A stretch of 64,000 nt of DNA from Actinomycetota bacterium (GCA_009699205.1 WLOP01000002.1:62001-126000); one strand, 5' to 3'. Positions 25,973 through 34,749 are shown, counted from the stretch's first letter. Numbers and translations are program-made. Notes: generated by a model not told the origin, from the letters alone.

Positions 25973-26922
25973 TGAAAATTGCAATTGTTGGTTCTGGAAG
26001 TATCGGGGCTGCCTGGGCAATTACCTTTGCCCGGGCGGGTCATGAAGTTTGCGTGCACGATGTAGACCCGACCAAATTGGATTCTCTCAACACCAATTTA
26101 ATCAATCGTTTGGATTTCTTATCGGCAGAAGGAATGCTTACCGAGGAACCAAGGAAGATTGTTGGGCGAATCTCAACAACTACGGATTTAGGCGAATGCG
26201 TTGCTAACGCTGAATATGTACAAGAGTGTGCCCCTGAAAAGGTAGAACTCAAAGAGGCAATTTTTGAAGATTTAGATCGCCTTACTTCGAGCGCTGTAAT
26301 TCTTGCAAGTTCTTCATCGGCTCTCGGGGCTTCGAAGTTCAATGCGAAGATGAAGCACCCTGAAAGAGCAATTGTTGTACATCCCGGAAACCCTCCGTAC
26401 CTGCTTTCAATCGCAGAAGTCGTCCCATCAGATGTAACTTCACCTGAAGTCGTGATTGCAACAATGGAGTTGTTAACGCAGGTGGGTATGCACCCCGTGC
26501 AGGTCAAGAAAGAGATAGAAGGTTTTGTTTTTAACCGACTCCAAGGAGCAATTTTGCGGGAGGCATACGCTCTTGTACGCGATGGAGTAATTAGTCCCAG
26601 AGAGATTGACATTATTATGACGCAAGGATTGGGCAAGAGATGGGCCGTTCTCGGGCCGTTCGGTACATCTTCACTCAACGCTCAAGGTGGCATTCGTGAC
26701 CACGCATCGCGCATGGGCGAGAGTTATTTCAGAATGGGTAAAGAACGCAATCAAAATGACCCCTGGACCCCAGATTTAGTAGAGAAAGTCGCAGAAGATA
26801 TGGGTGAGATATTTCAGGTTGCCGATTGGGAAGCAAATGTCGAGAAACGAGATCGCGCACTAGCCGAGATTAACAAATTGATTGCGACGAGCAAGAACTT
26901 CAATTTCTACGAAAACTCGTAA
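25972..26922 (+). CDS. 3-hydroxyacid dehydrogenase of the lambda-crystallin / L-gulonate type
   Basis: A 316-residue member of the 3-hydroxyacyl-CoA dehydrogenase superfamily. The NAD loop GSGSIG is at 7-12; the DVDPTKL acidic residue after beta-2 favours NAD over NADP. The segment HPGNPPYLLSIAEVVP is the lambda-crystallin-like variant, so free hydroxyacids such as L-gulonate or 3-hydroxybutyrate-like acids are likelier than CoA esters. ATG 25972 overlaps the previous stop by one base (TGATG), so it is the last gene of the five-gene operon. Confidence 0.83.
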   Translation: MKIAIVGSGSIGAAWAITFARAGHEVCVHDVDPTKLDSLNTNLINRLDFLSAEGMLTEEPRKIVGRISTTTDLGECVANAEYVQECAPEKVELKEAIFEDLDRLTSSAVILASSSSALGASKFNAKMKHPERAIVVHPGNPPYLLSIAEVVPSDVTSPEVVIATMELLTQVGMHPVQVKKEIEGFVFNRLQGAILREAYALVRDGVISPREIDIIMTQGLGKRWAVLGPFGTSSLNAQGGIRDHASRMGESYFRMGKERNQNDPWTPDLVEKVAEDMGEIFQVADWEANVEKRDRALAEINKLIATSKNFNFYENS

Positions 26923-26929
26923 ATACGAA

Positions 26930-27388
26930 TTATTGTTTCCGATCAACAGGGTGCATCGTCGCTCTGTGAAAATTATCAATATTTACCGCGAAAAGTTTTA
27001 AATCAGATATTTTCCATGAACCGTTTTCACGTGTGAATTTGTGATGATACTGACCCCATAGGTATCCAATTTCTTCTTTATCTTGATAACGATGCCATGC
27101 GTAAATATAGGAAACGGAATGAGCTAAATCGTCCGAATCGAAATCAAGGATAAAATTGGAAATGTGGTGACTCGTTTGAGCGAAAAGATTCGTGAGTCCT
27201 CGTGAAATCATCGTGAACGCTTCACTCTTGCCATGGAGCGGAGCAACTTCAGGGCCATAGTCGATGCAGGCGTCTTCAGAAAATAGATCGACAAGTTTCT
27301 CTGGTTGGTTGGTGTCAAAGTAGAGGCAGTACTTCTTTACTAAATCTTCAATTTCAATTCTGCCTACTAAAGTTTCATTTGTTTGCAT
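26930..27388 (-). CDS. SnoaL-like (NTF2-fold) protein
   Basis: A 152-residue protein with one NTF2-like cone fold of the SnoaL_4/ring-hydroxylating dioxygenase small-subunit type: LVKKYCLYFDTNQPEKLVDLF at the N-terminus (seen in part), HHISNFILDF in the middle and GSWKISDLKL near the end. ATG 27388 is chosen for its GGAGG site 6-10 bases upstream. The function is unknown; relatives include dehydratases, isomerases and non-catalytic subunits. It is convergent with the hydroxyacid dehydrogenase and divergent from the ABC importer. Confidence 0.7.
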   Translation of the reverse strand: MQTNETLVGRIEIEDLVKKYCLYFDTNQPEKLVDLFSEDACIDYGPEVAPLHGKSEAFTMISRGLTNLFAQTSHHISNFILDFDSDDLAHSVSYIYAWHRYQDKEEIGYLWGQYHHKFTRENGSWKISDLKLFAVNIDNFHRATMHPVDRKQ

Positions 27389-27474
27389 AATTTCCCTCCA
27401 GAAATCTTGCTTAAGTTTCCTGTAACTGGTGCAAAGTAACAAGATGTTACAGAGACGCAGAATCTCTATATTTT

Positions 27475-27501
27475 GTGCGGAATATGAACAAAATAGTGCG
27501 G
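27475..27501. promoter_or_regulatory. GTGCGG direct repeats, 21-bp spacing
   Basis: GTGCGG at 27475-27480 and again at 27496-27501, two helical turns apart, lie in the divergent region between the SnoaL-like gene and the ABC operon. This is a candidate regulator site. Confidence 0.3.
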
Positions 27502-27581
27502 TAAAGAGCCCCATTTTTCTAGTAAAACCCAGGGATATATGTGAAGATTTTGCTCTACCAACGAAGGTGAGTTAAGAAAAG

Positions 27582-28361
27582 ATGTCCGCAAAAAGTTCCA
27601 GCGTCGGATCTGAAGTTCTAGTTGAACTTCGCGGCATTCACAAAACTTTTGGAACTGTAGAAGTTCTCCATGGAATTGATTTGCAAGTGCATAAAGGAAA
27701 CCACGTAGTTATTTTCGGCCCTTCAGGTTCTGGAAAATCAACAGTACTTCGCTCTATGAATTTACTGGAAGAGCCTGATTCTGGAAGTGTAAAAGTTTTA
27801 GGTGTTGAATACGGACCTGGCGTAAAAGGTGAGAAGCAAGTTCCACGTGGCAAAGCAATAGAGCTTCGTAGAAATGTCGGAATGGTTTTCCAACAATTTA
27901 ATTTATTTCCACATTTAAGTGCACTAGATAACATCGCAGTGTCGCTCCGTAAAATCAAAGGAACATCTGTCAAAGATTCACAAGAGCGCGCAGCGATTGA
28001 ATTGAAGAAGGTTGGTTTGCTTAAGTGGGCAGCTAATTTCCCAGGGCAACTTTCTGGTGGCCAACAACAGCGAGTCGCAATAGCTCGGGCGTTAAGCATG
28101 GATCCAAAAGTTATGCTCTTTGACGAACCAACATCTGCCTTGGATCCTGAGTTAGTCGGTGAGGTATTGGCGGTTATGCGTGATTTGGCTGAGACTGGTA
28201 TGACTATGGTGGTTGTTACACATGAAATGAACTTCGCTCGCGAGGTAGGGGACTTGAACGTATTCATGGAAGCCGGAAATATCGTGGCTACCGGAGGACG
28301 AGATTTCTATGACAATGTGACAAATGCACGAGCACAACAATTTATAGGGTCGGTGCTATAA
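27582..28361 (+). CDS. Polar amino acid ABC transporter ATP-binding protein
   Basis: A 259-residue ATPase of the GlnQ/HisP class. Walker A GPSGSGKS is at 46-53, the Q-loop in MVFQQFNLFPH, signature LSGGQQQR and Walker B VMLFDEPTSALDPE. It energises import by the permease whose ATG follows its stop directly (28362). The operon includes a binding protein and is followed by oxidoreductase genes, so the imported compound is probably oxidised by them. Confidence 0.96.
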   Translation: MSAKSSSVGSEVLVELRGIHKTFGTVEVLHGIDLQVHKGNHVVIFGPSGSGKSTVLRSMNLLEEPDSGSVKVLGVEYGPGVKGEKQVPRGKAIELRRNVGMVFQQFNLFPHLSALDNIAVSLRKIKGTSVKDSQERAAIELKKVGLLKWAANFPGQLSGGQQQRVAIARALSMDPKVMLFDEPTSALDPELVGEVLAVMRDLAETGMTMVVVTHEMNFAREVGDLNVFMEAGNIVATGGRDFYDNVTNARAQQFIGSVL

Positions 28362-29120
28362 ATGTTTAGATCTGACGATTTGCCACCAGTTAACTTCCAT
28401 TGGGCTCTTGTTTGGGAAAATCGTTGGGCTTTAGTAAGGGGCCTTGAAGTTTCGATTCAAGTTTCTATAGTCGCCCTGGTTACTTCTGTCGCAATCGGAC
28501 TTTTTCTAGCAATTAGCAGAATGAGTTCTTTTAAACCAGCTTCAATGTTTGCCGCAAGTTATGTCAATATTTTCCGCGGCATCCCAGCGTTAGTAAGTGT
28601 CATCTGGGTTTACTTTGGATGGTCACTTCTCTTTGGATATAACTTCACGGTATTTCAAGCCGGCGTAATTGCACTGACTTTGCTTTATTCGGCATTCTTC
28701 TCCGAAATTTTCCGCGCCGCCCTCCAAGCTATTCCTAAGGGGCAACGTGAAGCTGGATTGGCCCTGGGAATGAGCCGCGCGAGAGTCTTCACTTCACTGA
28801 TATTGCCTCAAGCAACGAAGATTGCGATTCCTAATATCGGAAGCATGTATATCGGTATGGTCAAGGACACTTCTACTTTTGCGATCATTGGTCTCGTTGA
28901 AGTTGTACGTGTAACGCAAAATCTAAATGCAACTAATTTCCAGCCATTTGTACTTTATTCAGCTGCTGCCGTGCTTTATGTCTGCATCGCTTTCGCGGTG
29001 GACTTAATATTCAGAGGTATTGAGAAGAATTTCCAATACCCACCAACAGGCAGAATATCTAGATTTCTAACTAAGGGAAAAAACCAAAAGGTAGCAGTAC
29101 TGATAGCGAAGTTTAGCTAG
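28362..29120 (+). CDS. Polar amino acid ABC transporter permease
   Basis: A 252-residue HisM/GlnP-type permease. The family start segment FRGIPALVSVIWVYFG follows the second membrane helix, and the EAA loop (RAALQAIPKGQREAGLALGM, about 124-143) contacts the ATPase. Only one permease gene is present, so the channel is probably a homodimer. It has zero spacing to the ATPase gene. Confidence 0.94.
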   Translation: MFRSDDLPPVNFHWALVWENRWALVRGLEVSIQVSIVALVTSVAIGLFLAISRMSSFKPASMFAASYVNIFRGIPALVSVIWVYFGWSLLFGYNFTVFQAGVIALTLLYSAFFSEIFRAALQAIPKGQREAGLALGMSRARVFTSLILPQATKIAIPNIGSMYIGMVKDTSTFAIIGLVEVVRVTQNLNATNFQPFVLYSAAAVLYVCIAFAVDLIFRGIEKNFQYPPTGRISRFLTKGKNQKVAVLIAKFS

Positions 29121-29200
29121 CAGTGGAGCAACCGATTGGTCTAGTTAGAATGCACGGCCTACATCCCATCCACATATAAAAAACGGAAGAAGGAAATTCC

Positions 29201-30034
29201 ATGAGAAAGAAACTATCAGTTGTCCTTGTGGCAGCTCTCACGGCGTCTATGGCGATGCTGGGTGGCAGTGCACAAGCGTCAACACATTCAGCAGCTGCAG
29301 CCGTTAATCTGCATCTTGTTAAGGCAGGCAGCCTCACTGTAGGTATGTCCCTTACTTTCAAGCCAGAGATGTATCTCGATGCCAAGGGCAAGCCAGCCGG
29401 ATATGACGTTGCAATGGTTACAGCTCTTGCAAAGAGCCTCGGACTAAAGCTTGTTATTAAGAACATCGACTGGGCTGGATTGATCCCAGGACTTATGGCA
29501 CGTAAATTCGACATGATCTCAGCTGGCCACACTGCAACTGCAGAGCGTGCAAAGTCTGTGACATTCTCACGTGACTATGTTCCTTACACCACCATCCTTG
29601 CTGCAAAGCCAGGAACTACACGCGCAGCAACACTTGCTGGCTGGAACGTTGCAGGAACAAAGATCACAGCTCTTGAAGGTTCAACTGCTGCTGGTCTAGT
29701 TACAAGTAATTTCTCAGCTGCAACTCTCGTTGGATTCCCTGACCAATCAGCGGCATTCCTTGAGGTTTCAACTGGTCGCGCAGATGCAATCGTTGTTGAG
29801 GAATACCTCGCAGCTGATTTCATCAAGTCAAACCCAGGACAGCTTGCAGTTGTTAAATTGGCCAAGCCAATCGACGTTGGATTCGGTGCATGGGCTGTAC
29901 AACTTGGAAACTTCAGCCTTCAAAAGAAGTTGAGCGCCTTCATCTGTACCAACTACAAGAGCGGTGCAATGGGCAAGATGTTCAAGAAAGAAATGGGCTT
30001 TGACCTTGCAGAAATGCCAAAGGCCTGTTCATAA
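29201..30034 (+). CDS. Polar amino acid ABC transporter substrate-binding protein
   Basis: A 277-residue family 3 solute-binding protein. The signal peptide (about 1-26, ending GSAQA) has no lipobox cysteine. Mature parts include GKPAGYDVAMVTALAKSLGL and the ligand-site segment AGHTATAERAKSVTFSRDYVP (in part). A Cys pair near the C-terminus (FICTN and KACS) may form a disulfide. Lacking a lipid anchor is odd for an importer in a one-membrane cell unless it is held another way. GAAGAAGGAAA precedes the ATG. A long hairpin follows the gene. Confidence 0.92.
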   Translation: MRKKLSVVLVAALTASMAMLGGSAQASTHSAAAAVNLHLVKAGSLTVGMSLTFKPEMYLDAKGKPAGYDVAMVTALAKSLGLKLVIKNIDWAGLIPGLMARKFDMISAGHTATAERAKSVTFSRDYVPYTTILAAKPGTTRAATLAGWNVAGTKITALEGSTAAGLVTSNFSAATLVGFPDQSAAFLEVSTGRADAIVVEEYLAADFIKSNPGQLAVVKLAKPIDVGFGAWAVQLGNFSLQKKLSAFICTNYKSGAMGKMFKKEMGFDLAEMPKACS

Positions 30035-30073
30035 CCCTCCAGGGTTAGCGCAAGCAGTACTAGTCAGGTAAAT

Positions 30074-30115
30074 GCAATGGTAGGTAACTTGTTTCGGCAA
30101 GGTGCCTACCATTGC
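30074..30115 (+). repeat. Long hairpin after the binding-protein gene
   Basis: Perfect 11-bp arms GCAATGGTAGG (30074-30084) and CCTACCATTGC (30105-30115) with an inner CTTG/CAAG pair. No T-tract follows, so it is more likely an mRNA-stabilising or processing stem that keeps binding-protein mRNA high than a classic terminator. Confidence 0.6.
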
Positions 30116-30170
30116 TACTTGAGTACAAAATGAATGCACTATTGAAATTTGGAATTAAAGAGAACCTGTA

Positions 30171-30186
30171 GGAGGTGGTCACCATA
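30171..30186 (+). promoter_or_regulatory. Strong ribosome site placed for an ATA start
   Basis: GGAGGT at 30171-30176 is seven bases before an in-frame ATA codon at 30184 and overlaps the in-frame GTG at 30175. The next in-frame conventional start after it is TTG 30202. Either ATA is used or the GTG is read with a weaker upstream site. Confidence 0.4.
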
Positions 30187-31632
30187 AATAAAGATGCGGA
30201 ATTGAATTTTGATTTCGCCATAATTGGTGGCGGCCCTGCCGGAATGGCTGCCGCGATTCAAGCAGCTAAACATGGTGTGAAAATTGCACTTTTAGATGAA
30301 CGAGTAACCCTCGGTGGCCAAATTTACAAACAGCTCGGCCGTGGTTTTAAAATAGCAAACCAGACCCAATTGCAGGTACCGCCCAAAATTGGGCAAAATT
30401 TGATCGCTGATTTTGACAAGCAGAGCATCTCACTTTTTCTCAAGAGCGCTGTAGTATCGATAGAAGAAGATCATCTTCTTTTCGCAACTGAAGACGAGCA
30501 AGTGTCACGTCTGAAATTTAAGAAACTCTTGATTGCAACTGGAGCTTATGATCGCCCTGTCGCTTTTCCTGGCTGGACATTGCCTGGCGTCATCACAGCC
30601 GGTGCAGCACAAACTTTGGTGAAGACTCAGAGAGTTCTACCCGGTTCAAGAATTCTCTTTGCGGGTAGCGGTCCTGTGGCTCTGGCATTTCCAGCACAAC
30701 TTGCCGGTTATGGAGCCAACATTGTCAGCGTTCTAGAAGCGGGTTCTGCACCAACTCCATTAAACGTATTGGGATTGCTCGCTGCTTCAACTGGAAATTG
30801 GGATCTTATTTCCGATGCGATGAAGTACCGTCTCGCCCTGTTGCGCAAAAGAATTCCAGTCAAATACAGAACCATCATTGTTCAGGCACACGGGATCGAA
30901 CGTGTAGAGGCTGTCACCATCGCCAAAGTGGATCGTAACTGGCGCGTTAAGAAAGGCACCTCAAAACGTATAGAGGTAGACACCCTTTGTTTGGGTTATG
31001 GTTTTTTACCCTCTAACGAACTCTTGAAATTAGTTGGGTGCGACTTCGAATACCAAGAGAGTAAAGGCGGCTATGTAGCCCAGACAGATGAGTGGGGACG
31101 CACCTCAGTGCCCAACGTTTATGCAGTAGGCGATGGCGCAGGAGTTGAAGGATCTTACATCGCTATCAGCCGCGGCAATCTTGTAGGAATTTCAGTTGCT
31201 CAAGAACTTGGACTCTTGAACCTAAGTCAAGCTAGAGAAAAAGCAGAGCAGTTCCATACGGAAACTAAAGAGCGCAGAAGATTTCAAAGCGCTCTTCGCT
31301 CCATGTTTGATGTGAAGCAAGGGATTTTTGAATTGGCAAGCGATGAAACAATTATTTGTCGCTGTGAGATATTGACTAAATTGGATATTGATCGAGTAAT
31401 TGATTCCACTGCAGATTTATCCGTGGTGAAGGCCTATACCCGCGCAGGTATGGGTCCATGCCAAGGCAGGAACTGCCAACGACAGATTTCCGCGATGGTT
31501 GCCCAGCGCCATGGCATCGATATCGCCGATGTTCATCAAGGCACTCCAAGATTCCCAGTCAAACCTGTTGCCCTAGGGGCGATTGCAGATGAGACCGTTT
31601 CTGATCAGAAATATTTCTTTGATGGAAAATAG
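30175..31632 (+). CDS. FAD/2Fe-2S oxidoreductase alpha subunit (HcnB / opine oxidase A / D-hydroxyproline dehydrogenase type)
   Basis: A pyridine-nucleotide-disulfide-type flavoprotein of about 480 residues. FAD motif IIGGGPAGMAAAIQA is at about 16-30, LDERVTLGGQIYKQ follows, and a second GSGPVAL dinucleotide motif lies at about 165. The C-terminus has a BFD-like 2Fe-2S domain with CRCE and CQGRNC, so all four cysteines are present. Relatives are HcnB, octopine/nopaline oxidase A and the FAD subunit of hetero-oligomeric D-hydroxyproline dehydrogenase. The 3' end overlaps the next gene by about 11 bases. The start codon is uncertain (see site at 30171). Confidence 0.88.
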   Translation: MVTINKDAELNFDFAIIGGGPAGMAAAIQAAKHGVKIALLDERVTLGGQIYKQLGRGFKIANQTQLQVPPKIGQNLIADFDKQSISLFLKSAVVSIEEDHLLFATEDEQVSRLKFKKLLIATGAYDRPVAFPGWTLPGVITAGAAQTLVKTQRVLPGSRILFAGSGPVALAFPAQLAGYGANIVSVLEAGSAPTPLNVLGLLAASTGNWDLISDAMKYRLALLRKRIPVKYRTIIVQAHGIERVEAVTIAKVDRNWRVKKGTSKRIEVDTLCLGYGFLPSNELLKLVGCDFEYQESKGGYVAQTDEWGRTSVPNVYAVGDGAGVEGSYIAISRGNLVGISVAQELGLLNLSQAREKAEQFHTETKERRRFQSALRSMFDVKQGIFELASDETIICRCEILTKLDIDRVIDSTADLSVVKAYTRAGMGPCQGRNCQRQISAMVAQRHGIDIADVHQGTPRFPVKPVALGAIADETVSDQKYFFDGK

Positions 31633-32845
31633 AACTCACGAGCTCATTTCGAGCTACCTTTCCGATGAAGTAGCCAATTCGGAACTTCCTAAGGAATCTG
31701 AAACCGTTGTCATTGGCGGGGGATTGCTAGGCACAGCGCTCACGTATTACCTCTCAAAATCTGGGGTAGAGGTAACGTTGCTTGAACGCGGAGAGCTCAA
31801 TCGCGAAGCATCCGGTACGAACGCTGGAAGTTTCCATTTCCAGATAGCGATTCATCAATTAACCAAGAGCATTACTCCTGAAGAGGAGGCGCGTCTAGCA
31901 GGAGAAGTTCGCTTACAACTGGATGCAGCCAATTTGTGGCACGGATTAGAGGATGAGCTCGACGCGGATCTAGGGGTTCACTTCACGGGCGGCTTGATGG
32001 TCTCAGAAACTGAAGACGAACTTAAGGTTTTGCGCGATAAACAGAGAATTGAATTAGCTGCTGGATTAGAGACACAAGTGATGACCGGTACAGAGATGCG
32101 AGACTTTGCGCCGTACCTGTCACCGAAACTTTCAGGAATTTCTTATTGCGCACAAGAGGGTCATGCCAATCCTCTTACTGTCGGACCAATATTTGCATTA
32201 CGAGCTGCAGAAAATGGCGCACGGATTCGTAAGAATTGCGAAGTATTGTCAATCACAAGAATTGAAAACAATCCGACTTTTCGTTTCAAGGTGAAAACTT
32301 CACGTGGCGAGATTCTTTGTAACCGTTTGGTGAATGCAGCTGGACCTTGGACTCAGGATCTCTCCATGCAACTAGGCATTTCATTGCCTATGGGTTTGAG
32401 CGGATTACATGTGAATGTGACTGAACCTTACGAAAAAGTTCTAACACCGATGGTTCAACATATTGGTCGGCGATTAACTTTGAAGCAGTCCTCGAACAAC
32501 ACCTTTATTATTGGCGGAGGTTGGCCTTCTAGGGTTGAGAAGTTTCCCAAGAGATATTCAAATTACTGGGCAAGCGCTGCAGGTAATGCTGCCGTGGCTT
32601 TGGATGTCCTACCTTTACTTAAGGATGTGCGATTAGTTCGAACGTGGTCTGGCATCTGGGCATTCACTCATGATTTCAATCCAATTCTGGGCGAATCGAA
32701 GAAGGTCCCGGGCTATCACGTAGCGTTAGTACCTACTGGCTTTACTCTCGGGCCGATGGTTTCACATATGTTGGCTGAATATATTTCTTCACAAGGGAAA
32801 TCTAACCCGATACCTCACTCTTTCAACCCCGACAGAGCAAGTTAA
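31622..32845 (+). CDS. FAD-dependent amino acid oxidase-type beta subunit (HcnC / DadA-like)
   Basis: A 407-residue DAO-family flavoprotein. The FAD motif VIGGGLLGTALTYYLSKSG is at about 29-47 and LERGELNREASGTNAG follows, with NAAGPWTQ in the middle. In HcnABC-type enzymes this subunit oxidises the amino acid C-N bond and passes electrons to the alpha subunit. ATG 31622 overlaps the alpha-subunit stop, favouring coupled translation. The longer open frame from 31583 is unlikely. Confidence 0.88.
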   Translation: MENRTHELISSYLSDEVANSELPKESETVVIGGGLLGTALTYYLSKSGVEVTLLERGELNREASGTNAGSFHFQIAIHQLTKSITPEEEARLAGEVRLQLDAANLWHGLEDELDADLGVHFTGGLMVSETEDELKVLRDKQRIELAAGLETQVMTGTEMRDFAPYLSPKLSGISYCAQEGHANPLTVGPIFALRAAENGARIRKNCEVLSITRIENNPTFRFKVKTSRGEILCNRLVNAAGPWTQDLSMQLGISLPMGLSGLHVNVTEPYEKVLTPMVQHIGRRLTLKQSSNNTFIIGGGWPSRVEKFPKRYSNYWASAAGNAAVALDVLPLLKDVRLVRTWSGIWAFTHDFNPILGESKKVPGYHVALVPTGFTLGPMVSHMLAEYISSQGKSNPIPHSFNPDRAS

Positions 32846-32864
32846 ACGAATAAGGAGCTAAGCA

Positions 32865-33797
32865 ATGGACCGTAATTCAGTTGATTGGAGGGGCTATTGG
32901 CCCGCTTCTCCCACTCCATTTAAGGAAAATGGCGATATCGACTTCACTCTCTTCGGTGCGCTCATTGATGGTTACCTTCGTGATGGCATGCATGGAATAT
33001 TTCTTAACGGAACAACGGGCGAATGGTTTTCCCAATCGCATGAAGAACGTAAAGAAGTAGCAGCATTTGTTGTAGATCGAGTGGCTGGACGCGTTCCGGT
33101 TGTTGTAGGTGTCACGACATTCACCGCAAAAGAATCTATCAAACTAGGTGAACACGCAATCTCTGTGGGCGCAGCAGGGATTTGTTCTTCTGCCCCTGCA
33201 TATTCGAAAACTCTTCCCAACGAAACAGTTGCATACTTCGAGGATTTGGGCCGCGGTGTTCCTGCGCCCACAATGGTTTATAACTGGCCGCACGGCACAT
33301 CAATCGAAATCGAAGGCGACTTAGCACGCAAATTAGCCGACCTTGAATATGTTGTTGCAATTAAAGACAGCACGGGAAATGCAGAACAATTCCTGACCAC
33401 AACCAGAGCGCTAGTGAAAGATGTACGGATTTTTGGAAATTTCATGGTCCCTGCCAACCTAGATTTCATGATCGAATGTGGCGGAGATGGAACCATCGGA
33501 GGCGGCAGTATCTTTGGTGCAGCCGATTCTGCGTATTGGGAGAATTACTGGACTGGTAATTTAGAGCCTGTACGCGTCCATGCAATTCGTAATCTGCAGT
33601 TGCTTGAATCCTTATGGGAACCAGGTGGCTGGCGAGGTAAGTGGGGCGCATACCAGAGCCAACTTAAAGCGATCATGGCATTTATGGGCGCACCGGGCGG
33701 AACAGTTCGCAGGCCACGTCTTCCCATCACCGATGCGGCAAGCCTTGAAAAGATTAGAGCTATTTTGGTTGAATTCAACATTCCGTTGGCAAAGTAG
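32865..33797 (+). CDS. DapA-family lyase, candidate pyrroline-4-hydroxy-2-carboxylate deaminase
   Basis: A 310-residue class I aldolase-like enzyme of the dihydrodipicolinate synthase/N-acetylneuraminate lyase family. Schiff-base K167 is in VVAIKDSTG, Y139 in MVYNWP, and GTTGE at 49-53. Beside a heterotrimeric FAD oxidase the best guess is the DapA-like deaminase of the hydroxyproline route, which turns pyrroline-4-hydroxy-2-carboxylate into 2-oxoglutarate semialdehyde. Other keto-acid aldolase reactions remain possible. AAGGAG precedes the ATG. Confidence 0.82.
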   Translation: MDRNSVDWRGYWPASPTPFKENGDIDFTLFGALIDGYLRDGMHGIFLNGTTGEWFSQSHEERKEVAAFVVDRVAGRVPVVVGVTTFTAKESIKLGEHAISVGAAGICSSAPAYSKTLPNETVAYFEDLGRGVPAPTMVYNWPHGTSIEIEGDLARKLADLEYVVAIKDSTGNAEQFLTTTRALVKDVRIFGNFMVPANLDFMIECGGDGTIGGGSIFGAADSAYWENYWTGNLEPVRVHAIRNLQLLESLWEPGGWRGKWGAYQSQLKAIMAFMGAPGGTVRRPRLPITDAASLEKIRAILVEFNIPLAK

Positions 33798-33808
33798 AGG
33801 AGTAGGCA

Positions 33809-34747
33809 ATGTTTCTCGGAGTTGATCACGCAGGTATCGGCGTAGGTGACATGGATGTCGCCTTAGATTTTTGGGGACGAAAGCTCGGTTTCACAGAACT
33901 CTATTTCGATTACACGGGGCCAGTGCCTGGACTTGAAGAGATTACGAAATCTAATTCCGTAAAAGCGCGAATCGTGATGTTAGGAAACAAGAATGCCTCT
34001 CGCCTAGGGCCAGGAAAGGTGAAGTTAGTCCAACGTTTAGATGGCGCTGGCGCTCCGCCATACCCGGCTGGAATTGGTTACGGCGAAATTGGCTTGGCTG
34101 AAGTCTGTCTCCACACAGTTCATACGCACGAAATCTTTAAGGAGCTCGTCGACAAGCTTGGATGCGAATCTTTAATGGTTCCACTTAATGCTGCAGTGAG
34201 CCCGCACAACATCGAACTTGATATCGGATACGTTGCCGACCCATGGCGCGGAAAAGTTGAGCTCATCGAATGGAAAGGTCTCTGGACTTCGCGCCCTGGT
34301 AAGCCTCGAGTCGAAGGCGTTAACCACGTTGCATTTGGGGTTTCAGATATGCAGGCAACAATTGATTTCTACAAACCGCTAGGTTTCGTGGATCAGATAT
34401 TTGAGTCAACAGAATTCTTTGACCCGATGGCTCCTTGGTATCAGGTTGGCCGACCATTGCCTGGCCACCACATGACCCTCCACCTAGCTGCGCAAGGGGC
34501 AGGAATCGAACCGGTCCGTCTCACACCACTCTATGAAGATTGTCGCGGAGAGTGGGGCCATGTAGGTCCTATGGATTTCGGTATCGGTGTGCAGAACATC
34601 AAGAAAGGTGTTGCTCAACTGCAAAGTTTAGGCATTGAGATGCACTCTGAAATCCAAGTGCTAGATGTGGGTAATTCGGAGTTTAAGTATGTGTACTTTA
34701 AAGATCCGGATGATCAATACGTCAGTTTGGTCGAGAGTTCCTACTGA
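33809..34747 (+). CDS. VOC-superfamily protein with two glyoxalase-like domains
   Basis: A 312-residue vicinal-oxygen-chelate protein with two repeats, about 1-155 (DHAGIGVGDMDVALDFW) and 165-312 (NHVAFGVSDMQATIDFY), the second ending in KDPDDQYVSLVES. His residues at the start of each repeat and Glu at the end are the usual metal ligands. Members are dioxygenases, lyases or isomerases. Position in the operon suggests it acts on an intermediate of the same route or repairs a reactive aldehyde. GAGGAG precedes the ATG. Confidence 0.75.
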   Translation: MFLGVDHAGIGVGDMDVALDFWGRKLGFTELYFDYTGPVPGLEEITKSNSVKARIVMLGNKNASRLGPGKVKLVQRLDGAGAPPYPAGIGYGEIGLAEVCLHTVHTHEIFKELVDKLGCESLMVPLNAAVSPHNIELDIGYVADPWRGKVELIEWKGLWTSRPGKPRVEGVNHVAFGVSDMQATIDFYKPLGFVDQIFESTEFFDPMAPWYQVGRPLPGHHMTLHLAAQGAGIEPVRLTPLYEDCRGEWGHVGPMDFGIGVQNIKKGVAQLQSLGIEMHSEIQVLDVGNSEFKYVYFKDPDDQYVSLVESSY

Positions 34748-34749
34748 AG

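Noticed and set aside
26040-26678. A 212-residue open frame on the minus strand
   Set aside because: It is an antisense shadow of the hydroxyacid dehydrogenase gene, with no family pattern and no start signal.
27638-28267. A 209-residue minus-strand open frame
   Set aside because: Shadow of the ABC ATPase gene; the plus-strand product has all ATPase motifs.
30074-30115. Rho-independent terminator after the binding-protein gene
   Set aside because: The stem is strong but no T-tract follows.
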